Below are positions 1 to 9,499 of a stretch of 64,000 bases of DNA, piece after piece. The notes beneath the pieces were generated by a model, which was not told where the DNA came from, did no database searches, and saw only the letters and a list, made by a program, of their open reading frames with translations. Made by a program: the position numbers and the translations under genes. How positions within the stretch are numbered: the stretch's first letter is position 1; each line of letters begins with the position of its first letter. The stretch is from Parvibaculum sp. (GTDB lineage: Bacteria > Pseudomonadota > Alphaproteobacteria > Parvibaculales > Parvibaculaceae), in NCBI RefSeq assembly GCF_030651915.1, contig NZ_JAUSBV010000008.1, positions 409,385-473,384 on the forward strand, written 5' to 3'.

Positions 1-486
1 ACGATGTTTCCGGCCATCAAGATCGGCTACCTGATTGTCCCCGAACATCTGGTCGATGCCTTCGGCACCGCCATCCGCATTACCGGTCATGTGCCGCCGT
101 CGACCATTCAGGCGGCGCTGGCCGACTTCATCGGCGAGGGCCATTACGGCAGCCATGTGCGTCACATGCGGACGCTTTATGCCGGACGGCGGGCCTTGTT
201 GCTTGAGGCGCTGGGCAACGACCTTGTACCCTGGCTCGAAGCGGCGCCCGGCGAAGGTGGGCTGCAACTCTCGGCCTTTCTGGCCGACGGCGCCGACGAT
301 GCGGCGATGGCCCGCGCCGCCGCCGAGGCCGATATTCACGTCAGTCCGCTCTCGCTCTACAGACTGGAATCCGGACGGCCGGGCCTTTATATGGGCTACG
401 CCTCGGTACCCGAGGCGGAGATCGGCAAGGCCGCGACGCGCCTCGCCGAGGTGCTGACAAGGGCCGGCTGCCCCCGGCGCCCCTGA
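1..486 (+). CDS. MocR/PdxR-type regulator, aminotransferase-like C-terminal part (5' truncated)
   Basis: The open frame enters from the window edge, so only the last ~161 residues are visible. They match the end of the fold-type I aminotransferase domain of MocR (GntR-family) regulators: the 'FPAIKIGYLIVP' stretch that follows the PLP lysine region in MocR proteins, then the small C-terminal domain with 'GLQLSAFL' and 'SPLSLYR'. In full proteins an N-terminal GntR winged helix precedes this domain and PLP or a related ligand controls DNA binding. The DNA-binding half and the PLP lysine lie outside the window, so a plain aminotransferase cannot be fully excluded. It ends 11 bp before the GST gene and may be co-transcribed with it. 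Confidence 0.78.
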   Translation, partial: TMFPAIKIGYLIVPEHLVDAFGTAIRITGHVPPSTIQAALADFIGEGHYGSHVRHMRTLYAGRRALLLEALGNDLVPWLEAAPGEGGLQLSAFLADGADDAAMARAAAEADIHVSPLSLYRLESGRPGLYMGYASVPEAEIGKAATRLAEVLTRAGCPRRP

Positions 487-497
487 CGGAGAACCCC

Positions 498-1106
498 ATG
501 CGCCTCTACCAGATGCAGGACAGCGGCAATTGCTACAAGGTGCGGCTGCTGGCCCACCAGCTCGGCCTGCCGCTCGAACTTGCCGATGTCGACATCCTGA
601 AGGGCGAGAGCCGGACCGCCGACTTCCTCGCCCGCAACCCCAACGGCCGCGTACCGACAGTGGAATTCGACGACGGGCGAACGCTGCCGGAATCGAACGC
701 CATCCTGTTCTATCTGGCGGAAGGGACCCGCTTTCTGCCGGACGACCGCATGGCCCGCGCGCAGGCGCTGCAATGGATGTTCTTCGAGCAATACAGCCAC
801 GAGCCCTATATCGCGGTCGCCCGCTTCTGGCAGTCGATCAAGCCGGGCGGCTACGAAGAGAAGAAAGACAGCTTCCCCCTCTGGCACGAACGGGGCTATC
901 AGGCGCTCAGCGTCATGGAACGCCACCTCGCCGATCATGACTGGTTCGCCGGCGGCCGATACTCCATCGCCGATATCGCGCTCTACGCCTACACGCATGT
1001 CGCCCATGAGGGCGGCTTCGACCTCGCGCCCTGCAAGGCAATCGGCCGCTGGATGAACCGCATACGGAGCGCGCCCGGCCACGTCCCGATGGACTGGCGG
1101 CCCTGA
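498..1106 (+). CDS. Glutathione S-transferase family protein
   Basis: A 202-residue cytosolic GST. The N-terminal thioredoxin-like half begins 'MRLYQMQDSGNCYK' with the Ser/Asn/Cys region where the glutathione thiol is activated, and contains 'NGRVPTVEFDDG', the cis-proline loop that binds the gamma-glutamyl backbone, then 'LPESNAILFYLAEG', the conserved Glu-Ser site for the glutathione Glu. The C-terminal half is all-helical with 'DHDWFAGGRYSIADIALYAY', the N-capping motif of GST helix 6. Length is normal for the family. Substrate cannot be assigned. The start ATG follows 'ggagaacccc', a reasonable ribosome-binding site. It directly follows the MocR-like gene, which could regulate it. Confidence 0.9.
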   Translation: MRLYQMQDSGNCYKVRLLAHQLGLPLELADVDILKGESRTADFLARNPNGRVPTVEFDDGRTLPESNAILFYLAEGTRFLPDDRMARAQALQWMFFEQYSHEPYIAVARFWQSIKPGGYEEKKDSFPLWHERGYQALSVMERHLADHDWFAGGRYSIADIALYAYTHVAHEGGFDLAPCKAIGRWMNRIRSAPGHVPMDWRP

Positions 1107-1250
1107 CAAAACGGGGCCGCCACAAAATGGCCCCAAAATGGCTCGCCTCCCGTCGACTTTCCGAACCCGAACGGCCCTATTTCCCCGCGACACTTTGTCC
1201 GCCTGAGGAGGATTTGCCTCCGAACATCAGCATGTAGCGGGGAGCAAATC

Positions 1251-3521
1251 ATGCCACACACATCGCGCCGCACCGCGTCCGCCGGATCACGGCCGGACCG
1301 GTCTCAACCATTTGCCCTGTTTCTCTTCGTCGTTTGCGTTTCTCTCTTTGTCCTTGTCAGTTTTTCCCAGCATCAGGCTCGCGCCGACAGCGCGGGCCTT
1401 GTTCGTATGGCGGATGTCGAAAGCGGCGCGCTGTTGCTGAACTCCACGGAGCCCGGGAAATATGTGCCAGCCCCGTTGCTCGCAACGGACGTGCAAATCG
1501 ACGTCACCGGCCCCATCGCGCGTGCGCGGGTTACGCAGCACTTCATCAATCCGGGCGATGGTTGGGTCGAAGGCAAATATATCTTTCCGCTGCCGGAGAA
1601 TGCGGCCGTCGACACACTAAAAATGGTAATCGGAAACCGCGTCATCGAGGGGCAGATCAAGGAAAAACAGGAAGCACGACAGGCCTATGAAGAGGCCCGT
1701 GCCGAAGGCCGGCGCGCCAGCCTGGTCGAACAACAGCGCCCCAACGTGTTCACCAATTCCGTCGCCAATATTGGTCCGAAGGAAACGATCGTCATCCAGA
1801 TCGAGTATCAGCAGACGGTGCGTCAGGACGCCGACGCCTTCTCGCTGCGCTTCCCGATGGTCGTCGCGCCCCGTTACATACCGATGAACGCCACGCCGCA
1901 GCTTGTCGACTTCAAGCCCGGCGACGGCGGCTGGGGCGAAATATTGCCGCCCGAAGAACCGCTCGATCTCGAACAACCGCCGGTGCTTCACCCCGATATG
2001 GGAAAGATCAACCCGGTAAGCCTTGCGATTTCGCTCGACGCCGGTTTCGCGCTCGGCTCGGTCGAGAGTGCGCATCACGAAATCGCGCTGATACGCGATG
2101 GTCCGCGCAAGGCGAAATTGACGCTGGCCGAAGAACTGACGCCAGCCAACAAGGACTTCGAACTCGTGTGGAAGCCGGTTGCGGCATCCGCACCCACCGC
2201 CGCGCTCTTTCGCGAACGCGTCGGCGACGAGGACTACATCCTCGTCATGCTGACGCCGCCCGCCGGCCAGACATTGCCGAAAGCAAAGCCGCGCGAGATC
2301 ATCCTGGTGATCGACAATTCCGGCTCGATGTCGGGCCCGTCGATCGTCCAGGCCAAACAGAGCCTTCTCTGGGCGCTGGACAGGCTGACGCCCGCCGACA
2401 CCTTCAATGTGATCCGCTTCGATCACACGATGACGGTCCTGTTCCCGCAAGCTGTCGCGGCACATGGCGAGAACCTCGACGTGGCCCGCCGGTATGTGCG
2501 TGGGCTGTCCGCGCAGGGCGGCACCGAAATGCTGCCGGCGCTCAAGGCCTCGCTCATCGACCCCAACGCAACCGATAATTCGCGGCTCCGCCAGGTTGTG
2601 TTCCTGACCGACGGCGCGATCTATAACGAGCGCGAACTCTTCACCGAGATCACCAACAATCTCGGACGGTCGCGCATTTTCACGGTCGGCATCGGCTCGG
2701 CCCCCAACAGCTACTTCATGGCCCGCGCCGCCGAAGCCGGACGCGGTACCTTCACGCATATCGGCAGCGAGACGCAGGTCGCCGAGCGCATGAGCGTACT
2801 CTTCGAAAAACTGCAGAATCCGGTAATGACCGACATCGCGGCAAGCTGGCCCGACGGGCGCAACACGCAAAGCTGGCCGAACCCGGTGCCCGATCTCTAC
2901 AAGGGCGAACCGATCGTGCTGTCGGCCCGCATGCCGAAGGCGGAGGGAACGCTGACGCTGAAGGGCGAGCTCGCCGGCGCACCCTGGGAAATACGACTAC
3001 CGCTCGACGCCGGTGAAACGCGGCCCGGCATCGGCAAGCTCTGGGCACGGCGCAAGATCGAACAGCTCGAGGCCGACGCCCGCATCGAGGGCGACTGGCA
3101 GAAGCATGACGACGGCATTCTGAAAACCGCGCTCGGCCATCATCTGGTCAGCCGGCTGACGAGCCTGGTCGCGGTCGACGTGACACCGGCGCGCCCCGAC
3201 GGTGAAGCGCTGACCAGGCACGACATGCCGGTCAACCTGCCGGAAGGCTGGGACTACGAAAAGGTCTTCGGCGGCGAAGCCATGCCGACGGCGAAACGCG
3301 CCGCCCTCCATGCCGCGCCGCCGCCAATGCTGGCGATGGCCGCCATGGCGCCGGCCGCCGAAACCATGGCGCCCGGCCTCGCCCTGCCGCAGACATCGAC
3401 CGACGCGGCTTCCTTGATCCGTGGCGGACTGCTGGCGCTGATGCTCGCCACCTTGCTGGCCGCCATGCGCTGGCTACAGCGGCAATGGGCGCATACGGCC
3501 TTGCCGGGACGGCGGCTATGA
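1251..3521 (+). CDS. VIT/VWA sortase-target protein (marine proteobacterial sortase target type)
   Basis: A 756-residue surface-type protein. Residues ~20-45 are a hydrophobic signal segment; a VIT domain (~50-180, 'ARARVTQHFINPGDGWVEGK') resembles inter-alpha-trypsin inhibitor heavy chains; a VWA domain begins with an intact MIDAS 'DNSGSMSG' at about residue 355 and carries 'LTDGA' further on. The C-terminus is a sortase sorting signal: LPQTSTDA near residue 712, a hydrophobic stretch, then an Arg-rich tail. The stop overlaps the start of the class GN sortase gene (ATGA), so the enzyme and its substrate are translationally coupled. This matches the known one-target-one-sortase systems of Gram-negative bacteria. 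The ligand or partner of the VWA domain is unknown. Confidence 0.93.
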   Translation: MPHTSRRTASAGSRPDRSQPFALFLFVVCVSLFVLVSFSQHQARADSAGLVRMADVESGALLLNSTEPGKYVPAPLLATDVQIDVTGPIARARVTQHFINPGDGWVEGKYIFPLPENAAVDTLKMVIGNRVIEGQIKEKQEARQAYEEARAEGRRASLVEQQRPNVFTNSVANIGPKETIVIQIEYQQTVRQDADAFSLRFPMVVAPRYIPMNATPQLVDFKPGDGGWGEILPPEEPLDLEQPPVLHPDMGKINPVSLAISLDAGFALGSVESAHHEIALIRDGPRKAKLTLAEELTPANKDFELVWKPVAASAPTAALFRERVGDEDYILVMLTPPAGQTLPKAKPREIILVIDNSGSMSGPSIVQAKQSLLWALDRLTPADTFNVIRFDHTMTVLFPQAVAAHGENLDVARRYVRGLSAQGGTEMLPALKASLIDPNATDNSRLRQVVFLTDGAIYNERELFTEITNNLGRSRIFTVGIGSAPNSYFMARAAEAGRGTFTHIGSETQVAERMSVLFEKLQNPVMTDIAASWPDGRNTQSWPNPVPDLYKGEPIVLSARMPKAEGTLTLKGELAGAPWEIRLPLDAGETRPGIGKLWARRKIEQLEADARIEGDWQKHDDGILKTALGHHLVSRLTSLVAVDVTPARPDGEALTRHDMPVNLPEGWDYEKVFGGEAMPTAKRAALHAAPPPMLAMAAMAPAAETMAPGLALPQTSTDAASLIRGGLLALMLATLLAAMRWLQRQWAHTALPGRRL

Positions 3522-4114
3522 ACGCGATCTCGAAAAAAGCGGCGGCCCTGTTCTGGGCCGCCGCGATCGCGCTCTGTCTCGGCGTCGGTTTCTATCAAAT
3601 CGGCCAAGGGCTTTACATCAAGGCAAAGGCCGAGGTAGCGCAGATTCTGCTGGAACGCGCCTGGCAACGGACACTGACCAATGGTCACCCGCACAAGGCA
3701 TGGCCATGGGCCGACGCCTGGCCAGTCGCCAAACTTGAAGTCCCGACGCTTGGCAAAAGCCAGATCGTGCTGTCGAACGCAAGCGGCGAAGCGCTGGCAT
3801 TCGGACCCGGACATTTACTCGGATCGCCCCTTCCCGGCGCTGGCGGAACCTCCGTGATCGCCGGTCACCGCGATACGCATTTTTCGTTTCTGCGCGATCT
3901 CAAACGTGACGATACCGTCACTCTCACAACCTCCGACGGCGTGACGCTGCGTTATTCCGTGGGCGGTATCGAAATCGCCGACGCGCGGCACACACAAATA
4001 GACCCGGGTGCACAAATGGGCATTGCACTTGTCACTTGTTATCCGTTCGACGAAACGGCGCGCGGACCCTTGCGTTACATCGTTTTTGCGGGGCCGAAAC
4101 CTGATACGATTTAA
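3518..4114 (+). CDS. Class GN sortase
   Basis: A transpeptidase of the sortase superfamily, 198 residues, with one N-terminal membrane helix (about residues 9-30) that anchors it to the inner membrane facing the periplasm. The catalytic His lies in 'VIAGHRDTHF', the nucleophilic Cys in 'LVTCYPFD' and the activating Arg in 'ARGPLRYIVFAG', all in the usual order. The ATG at 3518 was chosen because it overlaps the stop of the upstream target gene; an in-frame ATG at 3485 would lie inside that gene. Gram-negative class GN sortases act on a single dedicated substrate, and the adjacent protein carries the fitting LPQTSTDA signal. The classical Pds accessory genes (PdsR/S/O) were not seen next to it. 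Confidence 0.93.
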   Translation: MNAISKKAAALFWAAAIALCLGVGFYQIGQGLYIKAKAEVAQILLERAWQRTLTNGHPHKAWPWADAWPVAKLEVPTLGKSQIVLSNASGEALAFGPGHLLGSPLPGAGGTSVIAGHRDTHFSFLRDLKRDDTVTLTTSDGVTLRYSVGGIEIADARHTQIDPGAQMGIALVTCYPFDETARGPLRYIVFAGPKPDTI

Positions 4115-4277
4115 AATCAGAAAAGTTTGATCCAATGCAGCGCGTCATCCGTATGGATGGGTTTCGAATGATGCATGTGTCCAAGGCAAGACGGCGGTTT
4201 TCCCAATTCTACTTGACCGGTGAGGTGCAATTTCGCCGTATAAGTATTGGGGGTATGCGTCGGCCGAGTATCGGCAC

Positions 4278-4919
4278 ATGGAAGGTGGATTGCGCTTGGG
4301 ATTGGAAAACTATCGAAGAACGATTAGCGAAACAAAGCACGCGGCGATCCTGAATGCCGCTCGGGAAAACTTCCTCAAGGGCGGATACAGCCGCGCTGCG
4401 ATGGCGGAAATCGCGCGCGATGCGGACGTCTCGACGGCAACGCTCTACAAACATTTCGCGTCCAAGGAAGCTTTGTTCACGGCGGTCGTCGAGGCCGTCT
4501 ACGACAACATGAATGCGCCCACTCTCGGCAATATCGAAGGGGCGACAGCGCGCGACGCGCTGACGAAAATATGCAACGTTTATGCGGCGCAGCAGTTCGA
4601 AGGACAAATGAACGGTATGCTTCGGATCGTGATCGCCGAAGTACCGTCATCGCCAGAACTGGCACGCAAGGTTTTCGAGCGCGGTGTTTCGGCGCGGTAC
4701 AAACAGTTCCAGCAGGTGCTCGATGCGCTTGTCAAGCGTGGCGACTTTAAACCTCACGACACCGAGACGGGCGTACGAATGCTCGGCGGCATGGTGAAGG
4801 AGTTCATCGTCTGGCCCGCTCTGTTCATAAGGGAGTTCCAGAGACCGAACGACATCGACAGCAAGATAGAATCCTGTGTCGACGCGTATTTCAGGATGTA
4901 CGAACGAATACAGAGATAG
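4278..4919 (+). CDS. TetR/AcrR family transcriptional regulator (first of a tandem pair)
   Basis: A ~207-213 residue TetR regulator. The helix-turn-helix is 'AMAEIARDADVSTATLYKHFASKEALF' in type (key residues STATLYKHF). The C-terminal ligand domain resembles the AefR-like/TetR_C_7 type ('VIAEVPSSPELARKVFERG'). The start is ambiguous: ATG at 4278, or TTG at 4296, which sits 6 bp after 'ggaaggtgga' and aligns with the TTG start of the next gene. The protein is a close paralogue of its downstream neighbour, with the same length, the same HTH and the same 'GGM(V/L)KEF/LFVWPALF' block, indicating a local tandem duplication. GC looks lower than in flanking genes. Target genes are not evident. Confidence 0.9.
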   Translation: MEGGLRLGLENYRRTISETKHAAILNAARENFLKGGYSRAAMAEIARDADVSTATLYKHFASKEALFTAVVEAVYDNMNAPTLGNIEGATARDALTKICNVYAAQQFEGQMNGMLRIVIAEVPSSPELARKVFERGVSARYKQFQQVLDALVKRGDFKPHDTETGVRMLGGMVKEFIVWPALFIREFQRPNDIDSKIESCVDAYFRMYERIQR

Positions 4920-4944
4920 CCGGAAACGACGGGGGAAAAGAAAA

Positions 4945-5559
4945 TTGAGTTTGGATACGCACAGGCGAAATGTCAGCGACAAGAAGCGCGCCGCCATTCT
5001 CAAGGCTGCCCTCGATAACTTCCTTCGAAACGGATTCAGCCGCGCCGGCATGGCCGACATCGCACGCGAAGCGGATGTTTCGACGGCGACGCTCTACAAG
5101 CACTTCGATTCAAAAGAATCCCTCTTTGCGGCAGTGGTCAAGCAGGCGGCGCGAAGTGTCGGTGACTATTCCGGCCTTGTTACGCCGGACGACAGCGCCC
5201 GCGATATCCTTCGAAAGCTGTGCAAGGCCTATCTGAGCGTGCAGTTCGAGCATAATGCAAACGCACTGATGCGCATTGTAATCGCGGAGGTTCCGGGTGC
5301 ACCGAAACTCGCTGCCGAGATGTATGAAGTGCTGGCAAACCGGCGCAACGACAGCGTGATGGCGGTGATGGATGCGATGATCGAGCGTGGCATGCTGAAA
5401 CCACACGACGCGGCCTTCAGTGCCCGGCTGGGCAGTGGCATGTTGAAGGAACTTTTCGTCTGGCCGGCGCTTTTCGAGGCCGACTTCCAGCTTCCGCCCG
5501 ACGCCGACACGAAAATCGATATGTGCGTGAACGCCTTTCTGGAACTCTACGGTGCCTGA
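4945..5559 (+). CDS. TetR/AcrR family transcriptional regulator (second of a tandem pair)
   Basis: A 204-residue regulator, paralogous to the gene just upstream. The HTH reads 'STATLYKHFDSKESLFAAVV', and the C-terminal domain has the same 'IAEVPGAPKLAAEMYE' and 'GMLKELFVWPALF' segments. I chose TTG at 4945: it lies 25 bp after the upstream stop, is preceded by a purine-rich 'gggggaaaag', and makes the N-terminus align with the paralogue; the ATG at 4876 would overlap the upstream gene by 44 bp. The two genes probably form one transcript. The pair could act as heterodimers or have diverged ligands; the sequence does not decide. Confidence 0.9.
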   Translation: MSLDTHRRNVSDKKRAAILKAALDNFLRNGFSRAGMADIAREADVSTATLYKHFDSKESLFAAVVKQAARSVGDYSGLVTPDDSARDILRKLCKAYLSVQFEHNANALMRIVIAEVPGAPKLAAEMYEVLANRRNDSVMAVMDAMIERGMLKPHDAAFSARLGSGMLKELFVWPALFEADFQLPPDADTKIDMCVNAFLELYGA

Positions 5560-5565
5560 CGCGTT

Positions 5566-6357
5566 CTAGCGCGTCGCCAGAAAGGCATAGCGGTTGACGC
5601 TGAGAAAGAACTCGCCTCGCTCGATCAGCCGCAGTTGATCGTCATACCATTCTTGAACGTCAGCCTCCGAAAGCCCGTACTTCGCGCCATTGCCGCGCGC
5701 ATAACCGTGGATCGCGCGCATGATGCCCGCCGCATAGGACACCGGCTGCCAGAAGGCGGCAAACATCGGCACGATCTCGACCCGCGCAACGGTGAAGCCC
5801 GCGCGCCGGAACAACGGCCCGAGCTTCGCCGGCAAATGCGGATCGGCAAGATGCCCGTCCCAGCAGTCGAGAATGCGGGCCATGCGCGCCTCGTCGGAAG
5901 AATGCCAGACAATGCTGCGCCAGTCGGTGTCGAGAACCAGTGCCCGTCCGCCCGGCCGCAGGACACGATGAAGTTCCGCCAGCGCCTTCGGCATGTCGGC
6001 GACATATTCATAGACCTGCGTCGACACCGCGGCATCGAAGGAACCATCCGCGAAATCGAGCGCTGTCGCCTCGCCAACGACGCATTCGGCCTGCGGCAGC
6101 GCCGCCAGCCTCGTGCGCGCCATCGTGATCATGGCCGGCGCCATGTCGAGACCGACGACCCGGCCCGTATCGCCGACCAGCCGCGCCAGATCCTGCGCCA
6201 GCAGTCCCGGCCCGACGCCGATATCGATAATTCGCTCGCCAGGCTTCGGCGACAGCATGTCGAGCACACGGGCCCGCTGCCCGACGACATCGGGCGTCAG
6301 ATACATCGCCTCGACGGCCTTTGCCGCCGCTTCGTCGAATTCGATCATCTGGCTCAC
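5566..6357 (-). CDS. Class I SAM-dependent methyltransferase
   Basis: A 263-residue methyltransferase. Motif I is 'RIIDIGVGPGLLAQDLARLV', followed by the acidic 'VVGLDMAPAMI' that binds the ribose hydroxyls of SAM, motif II/III 'GEATALDFADGSFDAAVSTQVYEYV' and 'ELHRVLRPGGRALVLDTDW', typical of the ubiquinone/menaquinone (UbiE-like, Methyltransf_11) group. It is not necessarily a quinone enzyme: C-terminal half conserved only in generic methyltransferases. The GTG start at 6357 overlaps the stop of the upstream gene by GTGA and has 'ggagaagga' before it, so the two genes are translationally coupled. Substrate unknown. Confidence 0.85.
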   Translation of the reverse strand: MSQMIEFDEAAAKAVEAMYLTPDVVGQRARVLDMLSPKPGERIIDIGVGPGLLAQDLARLVGDTGRVVGLDMAPAMITMARTRLAALPQAECVVGEATALDFADGSFDAAVSTQVYEYVADMPKALAELHRVLRPGGRALVLDTDWRSIVWHSSDEARMARILDCWDGHLADPHLPAKLGPLFRRAGFTVARVEIVPMFAAFWQPVSYAAGIMRAIHGYARGNGAKYGLSEADVQEWYDDQLRLIERGEFFLSVNRYAFLATR

Positions 6358-6812
6358 GTGTCGTCCTTCTCCCTGTGCGCCGTGATCGCGCGAGCCACGA
6401 TTTCCGGCTGCGCGAGATCGGCGATCAAATACCGTTTTCCATCGCGGAGCGTCAGGGCCAATGCGCCGCCGCCAAAAACCCGCTGTGCAACCGCCGGTCG
6501 CACCGCCGCGCCAGCCACGTTTTGCAACGGCACCAAGAGCGCGCGGCGCCATGGAAATCCCCACTGTGCATCAAGCCGATCGCCCGCGACCGCGACGCGG
6601 AGGGTCCGCGCACGCAGGAAGGCGTGGAGGAGCAGCAAAGGCACCACCACGGCCTCGATCGCCAGCGCAATGCTGCGGATCGCGGCAAGCGGTGGCTCGC
6701 GCGTGTCGGCCCAGACATAGACGCCCGTCCAGATCGCCGCGACGACCAGCGAGGGCAGGTAAATGGTCCAATGGGCGCGGGAAAGCACCGGCGGGGCGGA
6801 GGAGTCGATCAT
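6354..6812 (-). CDS. Hypothetical membrane protein with a PH-like C-terminal region
   Basis: A 152-residue protein if translation starts at the ATG at 6812; the frame is open up to 6899. Two hydrophobic stretches are visible, 'TIYLPSLVVAAIWTGVYVWA' and 'IRSIALAIEAVVVPLLLLHAFL', then a soluble part with 'GDRLDAQWGFPWRRALLVPL' and 'LTLRDGKRYLIADL', reminiscent of bacterial PH (YdbS/YdbT-like) domains, where a beta-strand-rich domain follows two membrane helices. That similarity is by eye only. It is coupled by a GTGA overlap to the downstream methyltransferase. Function unknown. Confidence 0.6.
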   Translation of the reverse strand: MIDSSAPPVLSRAHWTIYLPSLVVAAIWTGVYVWADTREPPLAAIRSIALAIEAVVVPLLLLHAFLRARTLRVAVAGDRLDAQWGFPWRRALLVPLQNVAGAAVRPAVAQRVFGGGALALTLRDGKRYLIADLAQPEIVARAITAHREKDDT

Positions 6813-7000
6813 GCCTGGCAGGATTGCAGATGGTCCAGCCGATGGGAAGCGCCGGAATCCGCGGGATTCCGAATGACCGCCGAATTGCCGGGTGGCCATG
6901 CCTCATCTGCGCTATACTTATAACTGGCCGCGACGCGAGATTTGTGCGGGCCCTCAAGACGACGCCCGCATCCCCGACGGCACAGACGACGGGAGGAAAG

Positions 7001-7129
7001 ATGACCGGCATTGTTCGCAAGACCGACGACACGAGACAGGGTGAGACGGGACATGGCGTGCGTTATGTTCTCGGCTTCTCGCTATTCGCTGCCTGGGCGG
7101 CGCTGAGCCTGATCGTTATTTTCAGCTAG
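7001..7129 (+). CDS. Small single-pass membrane protein (42 aa)
   Basis: A short ORF with a strong ribosome-binding site ('gggaggaaag' immediately before the ATG at 7001) encoding 42 residues: a polar N-terminal half (~22 residues, rich in Arg, Asp, Gly) followed by one membrane helix, '[20 protein letters not shown]', that reaches the C-terminus. It lies alone between the minus-strand methyltransferase pair and uvrB. The layout resembles other short C-tail-anchored proteins of Alphaproteobacteria, but no family is recognised. Evidence is limited to RBS, composition and topology. Confidence 0.55.
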   Translation: MTGIVRKTDDTRQGETGHGVRYVLGFSLFAAWAALSLIVIFS

Positions 7130-7173
7130 CCGGCGCTCTGGCGAATCCGCGCGCCGCGCCCCATATTGGGGTC

Positions 7174-9495
7174 ATGGCGCGTGACAAGTTCAAATCATTC
7201 GGTCGGGGGTCTGAACGTCCCTTGCCCGCGAAAGGCTCTTCAGGCTTTGCCGAGGCGCCCGGGGCTGCGTTTGTGCCCGCGACGGCCGCGCCCGACAGCG
7301 AGACATGGGCCGGCGCGCTGCAAGGCGACCCGGCCAACTGGCCGCTTTTCGAACCGCACCGTCCGGAGCGCCCGGCAAAGTCGGAAGGCGGCCGGCCGCT
7401 GAAACTGGTGTCAGAATACGAGCCGGCCGGCGACCAGCCGACCGCCATTGTCGAGCTGGTCGAAGGCATCAAGCAGGGCGAGAACGACCAGGTGCTGCTC
7501 GGCGTCACCGGCTCCGGCAAGACCTATACGATGGCGCAGGTGATCGCCCGCACCCAGCGGCCGGCGCTTATCCTCGCGCCCAACAAGACTCTGGCCGCCC
7601 AACTTTACGGCGAGTTCAAGAGCTTTTTTCCGGAAAACGCAGTCGAGTATTTCGTTTCCTACTACGACTACTATCAGCCCGAAGCCTATGTGCCGCGCAC
7701 CGACACCTATATCGAGAAGGAAAGCTCGATCAACGAGCAGATCGACCGCATGCGCCACGCCGCGACGCGGGCGCTGCTTGAACGCGATGACGTGATCATC
7801 GTCGCCTCGGTTTCCTGCATCTACGGCATCGGCTCGGTCGAGACCTATTCGGCCATGACTTTTTCGGTGAAGCGCGGCGAGCGTCTCGACCGCAAGCAGC
7901 TGATCGCCGACCTCGTGGCGCTGCAATACAAGCGTAACGACCAGTCCTTCGTCCGCGGCACCTTCCGTGTGCGCGGTGACACGATCGAAATCTTCCCCGC
8001 CCACTACGAAGACCGCGCCTGGCGCGTCTCGCTGTTCGGCGACGAGGTCGAGGAGATCGCCGAATTCGATCCACTGACCGGCCAGAAGAGCGGCAAGCTC
8101 GACGAGATCAAGCTTTACGCCAATTCACATTACGTGACGCCGCGCCCGACGCTCAATCAGGCGATGGAAGAGATCAAGCATGACCTTCAGGTCCGCCTGC
8201 AGGAACTGAAAGGCCAGGGCAAGCTGCTGGAAGCGCAGCGCCTCGAACAGCGCACGCAATTCGACATCGAGATGATGGAAGCGACCGGCAGCTGCGCCGG
8301 CATCGAGAATTATTCGCGCTACCTGACCGGCCGCAAGCCCGGCGAGCCGCCGCCCACGCTTTTCGAATATCTGCCCGACAACGCGCTGGTCTTCGCCGAC
8401 GAGAGCCATGTGACCGTGCCGCAGATCGGCGGCATGTTCCGGGGCGACTACCGGCGCAAATCGACGCTGGCCGAATACGGCTTCCGCCTGCCCTCCTGCG
8501 TCGACAACCGGCCGATGCGCTTCGAGGAATGGAACGCGATGCGGCCGCAATCGGTCTTCGTGTCGGCGACGCCCGGCCCTTGGGAGATGGAACGCACCGG
8601 CGGCATCTTCGTGGAACAGGTGATCCGCCCGACCGGCCTGATCGACCCGCCGACCTTCATCCGCCCGGTCGCGACGCAAGTGGACGACCTGATCGCCGAA
8701 TGTCACGAAGTGGCGGCGAAGGGTCAGCGCGTGCTGGTGACGACGCTGACCAAGCGCATGGCCGAAGACCTGACCGAATATATGCACGAGCAGGGCATCC
8801 GCGTGCGCTACATGCATTCCGACATCGACACGCTGGAACGCATCGAGATCCTGCGCGACCTGCGCCTCGGCGCCTTCGACGTGCTGATCGGCATCAACCT
8901 GCTTCGCGAAGGCCTCGACATCCCCGAATGCGCGCTGGTGGCGATCCTCGACGCCGACAAGGAAGGGTTCCTCAGGTCCGAAACCTCGCTGATCCAGACC
9001 ATCGGCCGCGCGGCGCGCAACATCGACGGCCGCGTGATCCTTTATGCCGACAAGGTGACGGGCTCGATGGAACGCGCCATCGCGGAGACCAACCGCCGCC
9101 GCGAAAAGCAGACCGCCTACAATATCGAAAACAACATCACGCCGGAAAGCATTCGCCGCAATATCGGCGACATTCTCGAAAGCGTCTATGAGCGCGACCA
9201 TGTGCGCGTCGATACCGGCGAGGCGGACGAAGCTTTCATCGGCCACAATCTGCGCGCCCACATCGCCGAACTCGAACGCAAGATGAAGGACGCCGCCGCC
9301 GATCTCGAATTCGAAACGGCGGCGCGCCTGCGCGATGAGATTAAACGGCTGGAAGCGACCGAACTCGCGATCGCCGACGATCCGATGGCGCGGCAATCGG
9401 CGGTCGAGGACAGCGTTGCGAGAACGACGAAACCGAAAGGTCGGTCAACGTCAGGCAAGCCGGGGACAAGGGCGGGGAAATATAAGAGGCGGTAG
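7174..9495 (+). CDS. uvrB: Excinuclease ABC subunit UvrB
   Basis: The damage-verification helicase of nucleotide excision repair; it is loaded by UvrA and recruits UvrC. At 773 residues it is about 100 longer than E. coli UvrB (673), mostly from an N-terminal extension of ~75 low-complexity residues before the conserved '[15 protein letters not shown]'. Walker A is '[10 protein letters not shown]' at about residue 110; the beta-hairpin that clamps the DNA strand is '[20 protein letters not shown]'; helicase motifs V and VI are '[12 protein letters not shown]' and 'QTIGRAARN'. The C-terminal UVR motif '[20 protein letters not shown]' is the UvrC contact. A short Lys/Arg-rich tail ends the protein. 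uvrC lies 7.6 kb downstream. Confidence 0.97.
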   Translation: MARDKFKSFGRGSERPLPAKGSSGFAEAPGAAFVPATAAPDSETWAGALQGDPANWPLFEPHRPERPAKSEGGRPLKLVSEYEPAGDQPTAIVELVEGIKQGENDQVLLGVTGSGKTYTMAQVIARTQRPALILAPNKTLAAQLYGEFKSFFPENAVEYFVSYYDYYQPEAYVPRTDTYIEKESSINEQIDRMRHAATRALLERDDVIIVASVSCIYGIGSVETYSAMTFSVKRGERLDRKQLIADLVALQYKRNDQSFVRGTFRVRGDTIEIFPAHYEDRAWRVSLFGDEVEEIAEFDPLTGQKSGKLDEIKLYANSHYVTPRPTLNQAMEEIKHDLQVRLQELKGQGKLLEAQRLEQRTQFDIEMMEATGSCAGIENYSRYLTGRKPGEPPPTLFEYLPDNALVFADESHVTVPQIGGMFRGDYRRKSTLAEYGFRLPSCVDNRPMRFEEWNAMRPQSVFVSATPGPWEMERTGGIFVEQVIRPTGLIDPPTFIRPVATQVDDLIAECHEVAAKGQRVLVTTLTKRMAEDLTEYMHEQGIRVRYMHSDIDTLERIEILRDLRLGAFDVLIGINLLREGLDIPECALVAILDADKEGFLRSETSLIQTIGRAARNIDGRVILYADKVTGSMERAIAETNRRREKQTAYNIENNITPESIRRNIGDILESVYERDHVRVDTGEADEAFIGHNLRAHIAELERKMKDAAADLEFETAARLRDEIKRLEATELAIADDPMARQSAVEDSVARTTKPKGRSTSGKPGTRAGKYKRR

Positions 9496-9499
9496 AGCG

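Noticed and set aside
1617..2870. 417-codon minus-strand frame
   Set aside because: Antisense to the VIT/VWA gene; no family motif.
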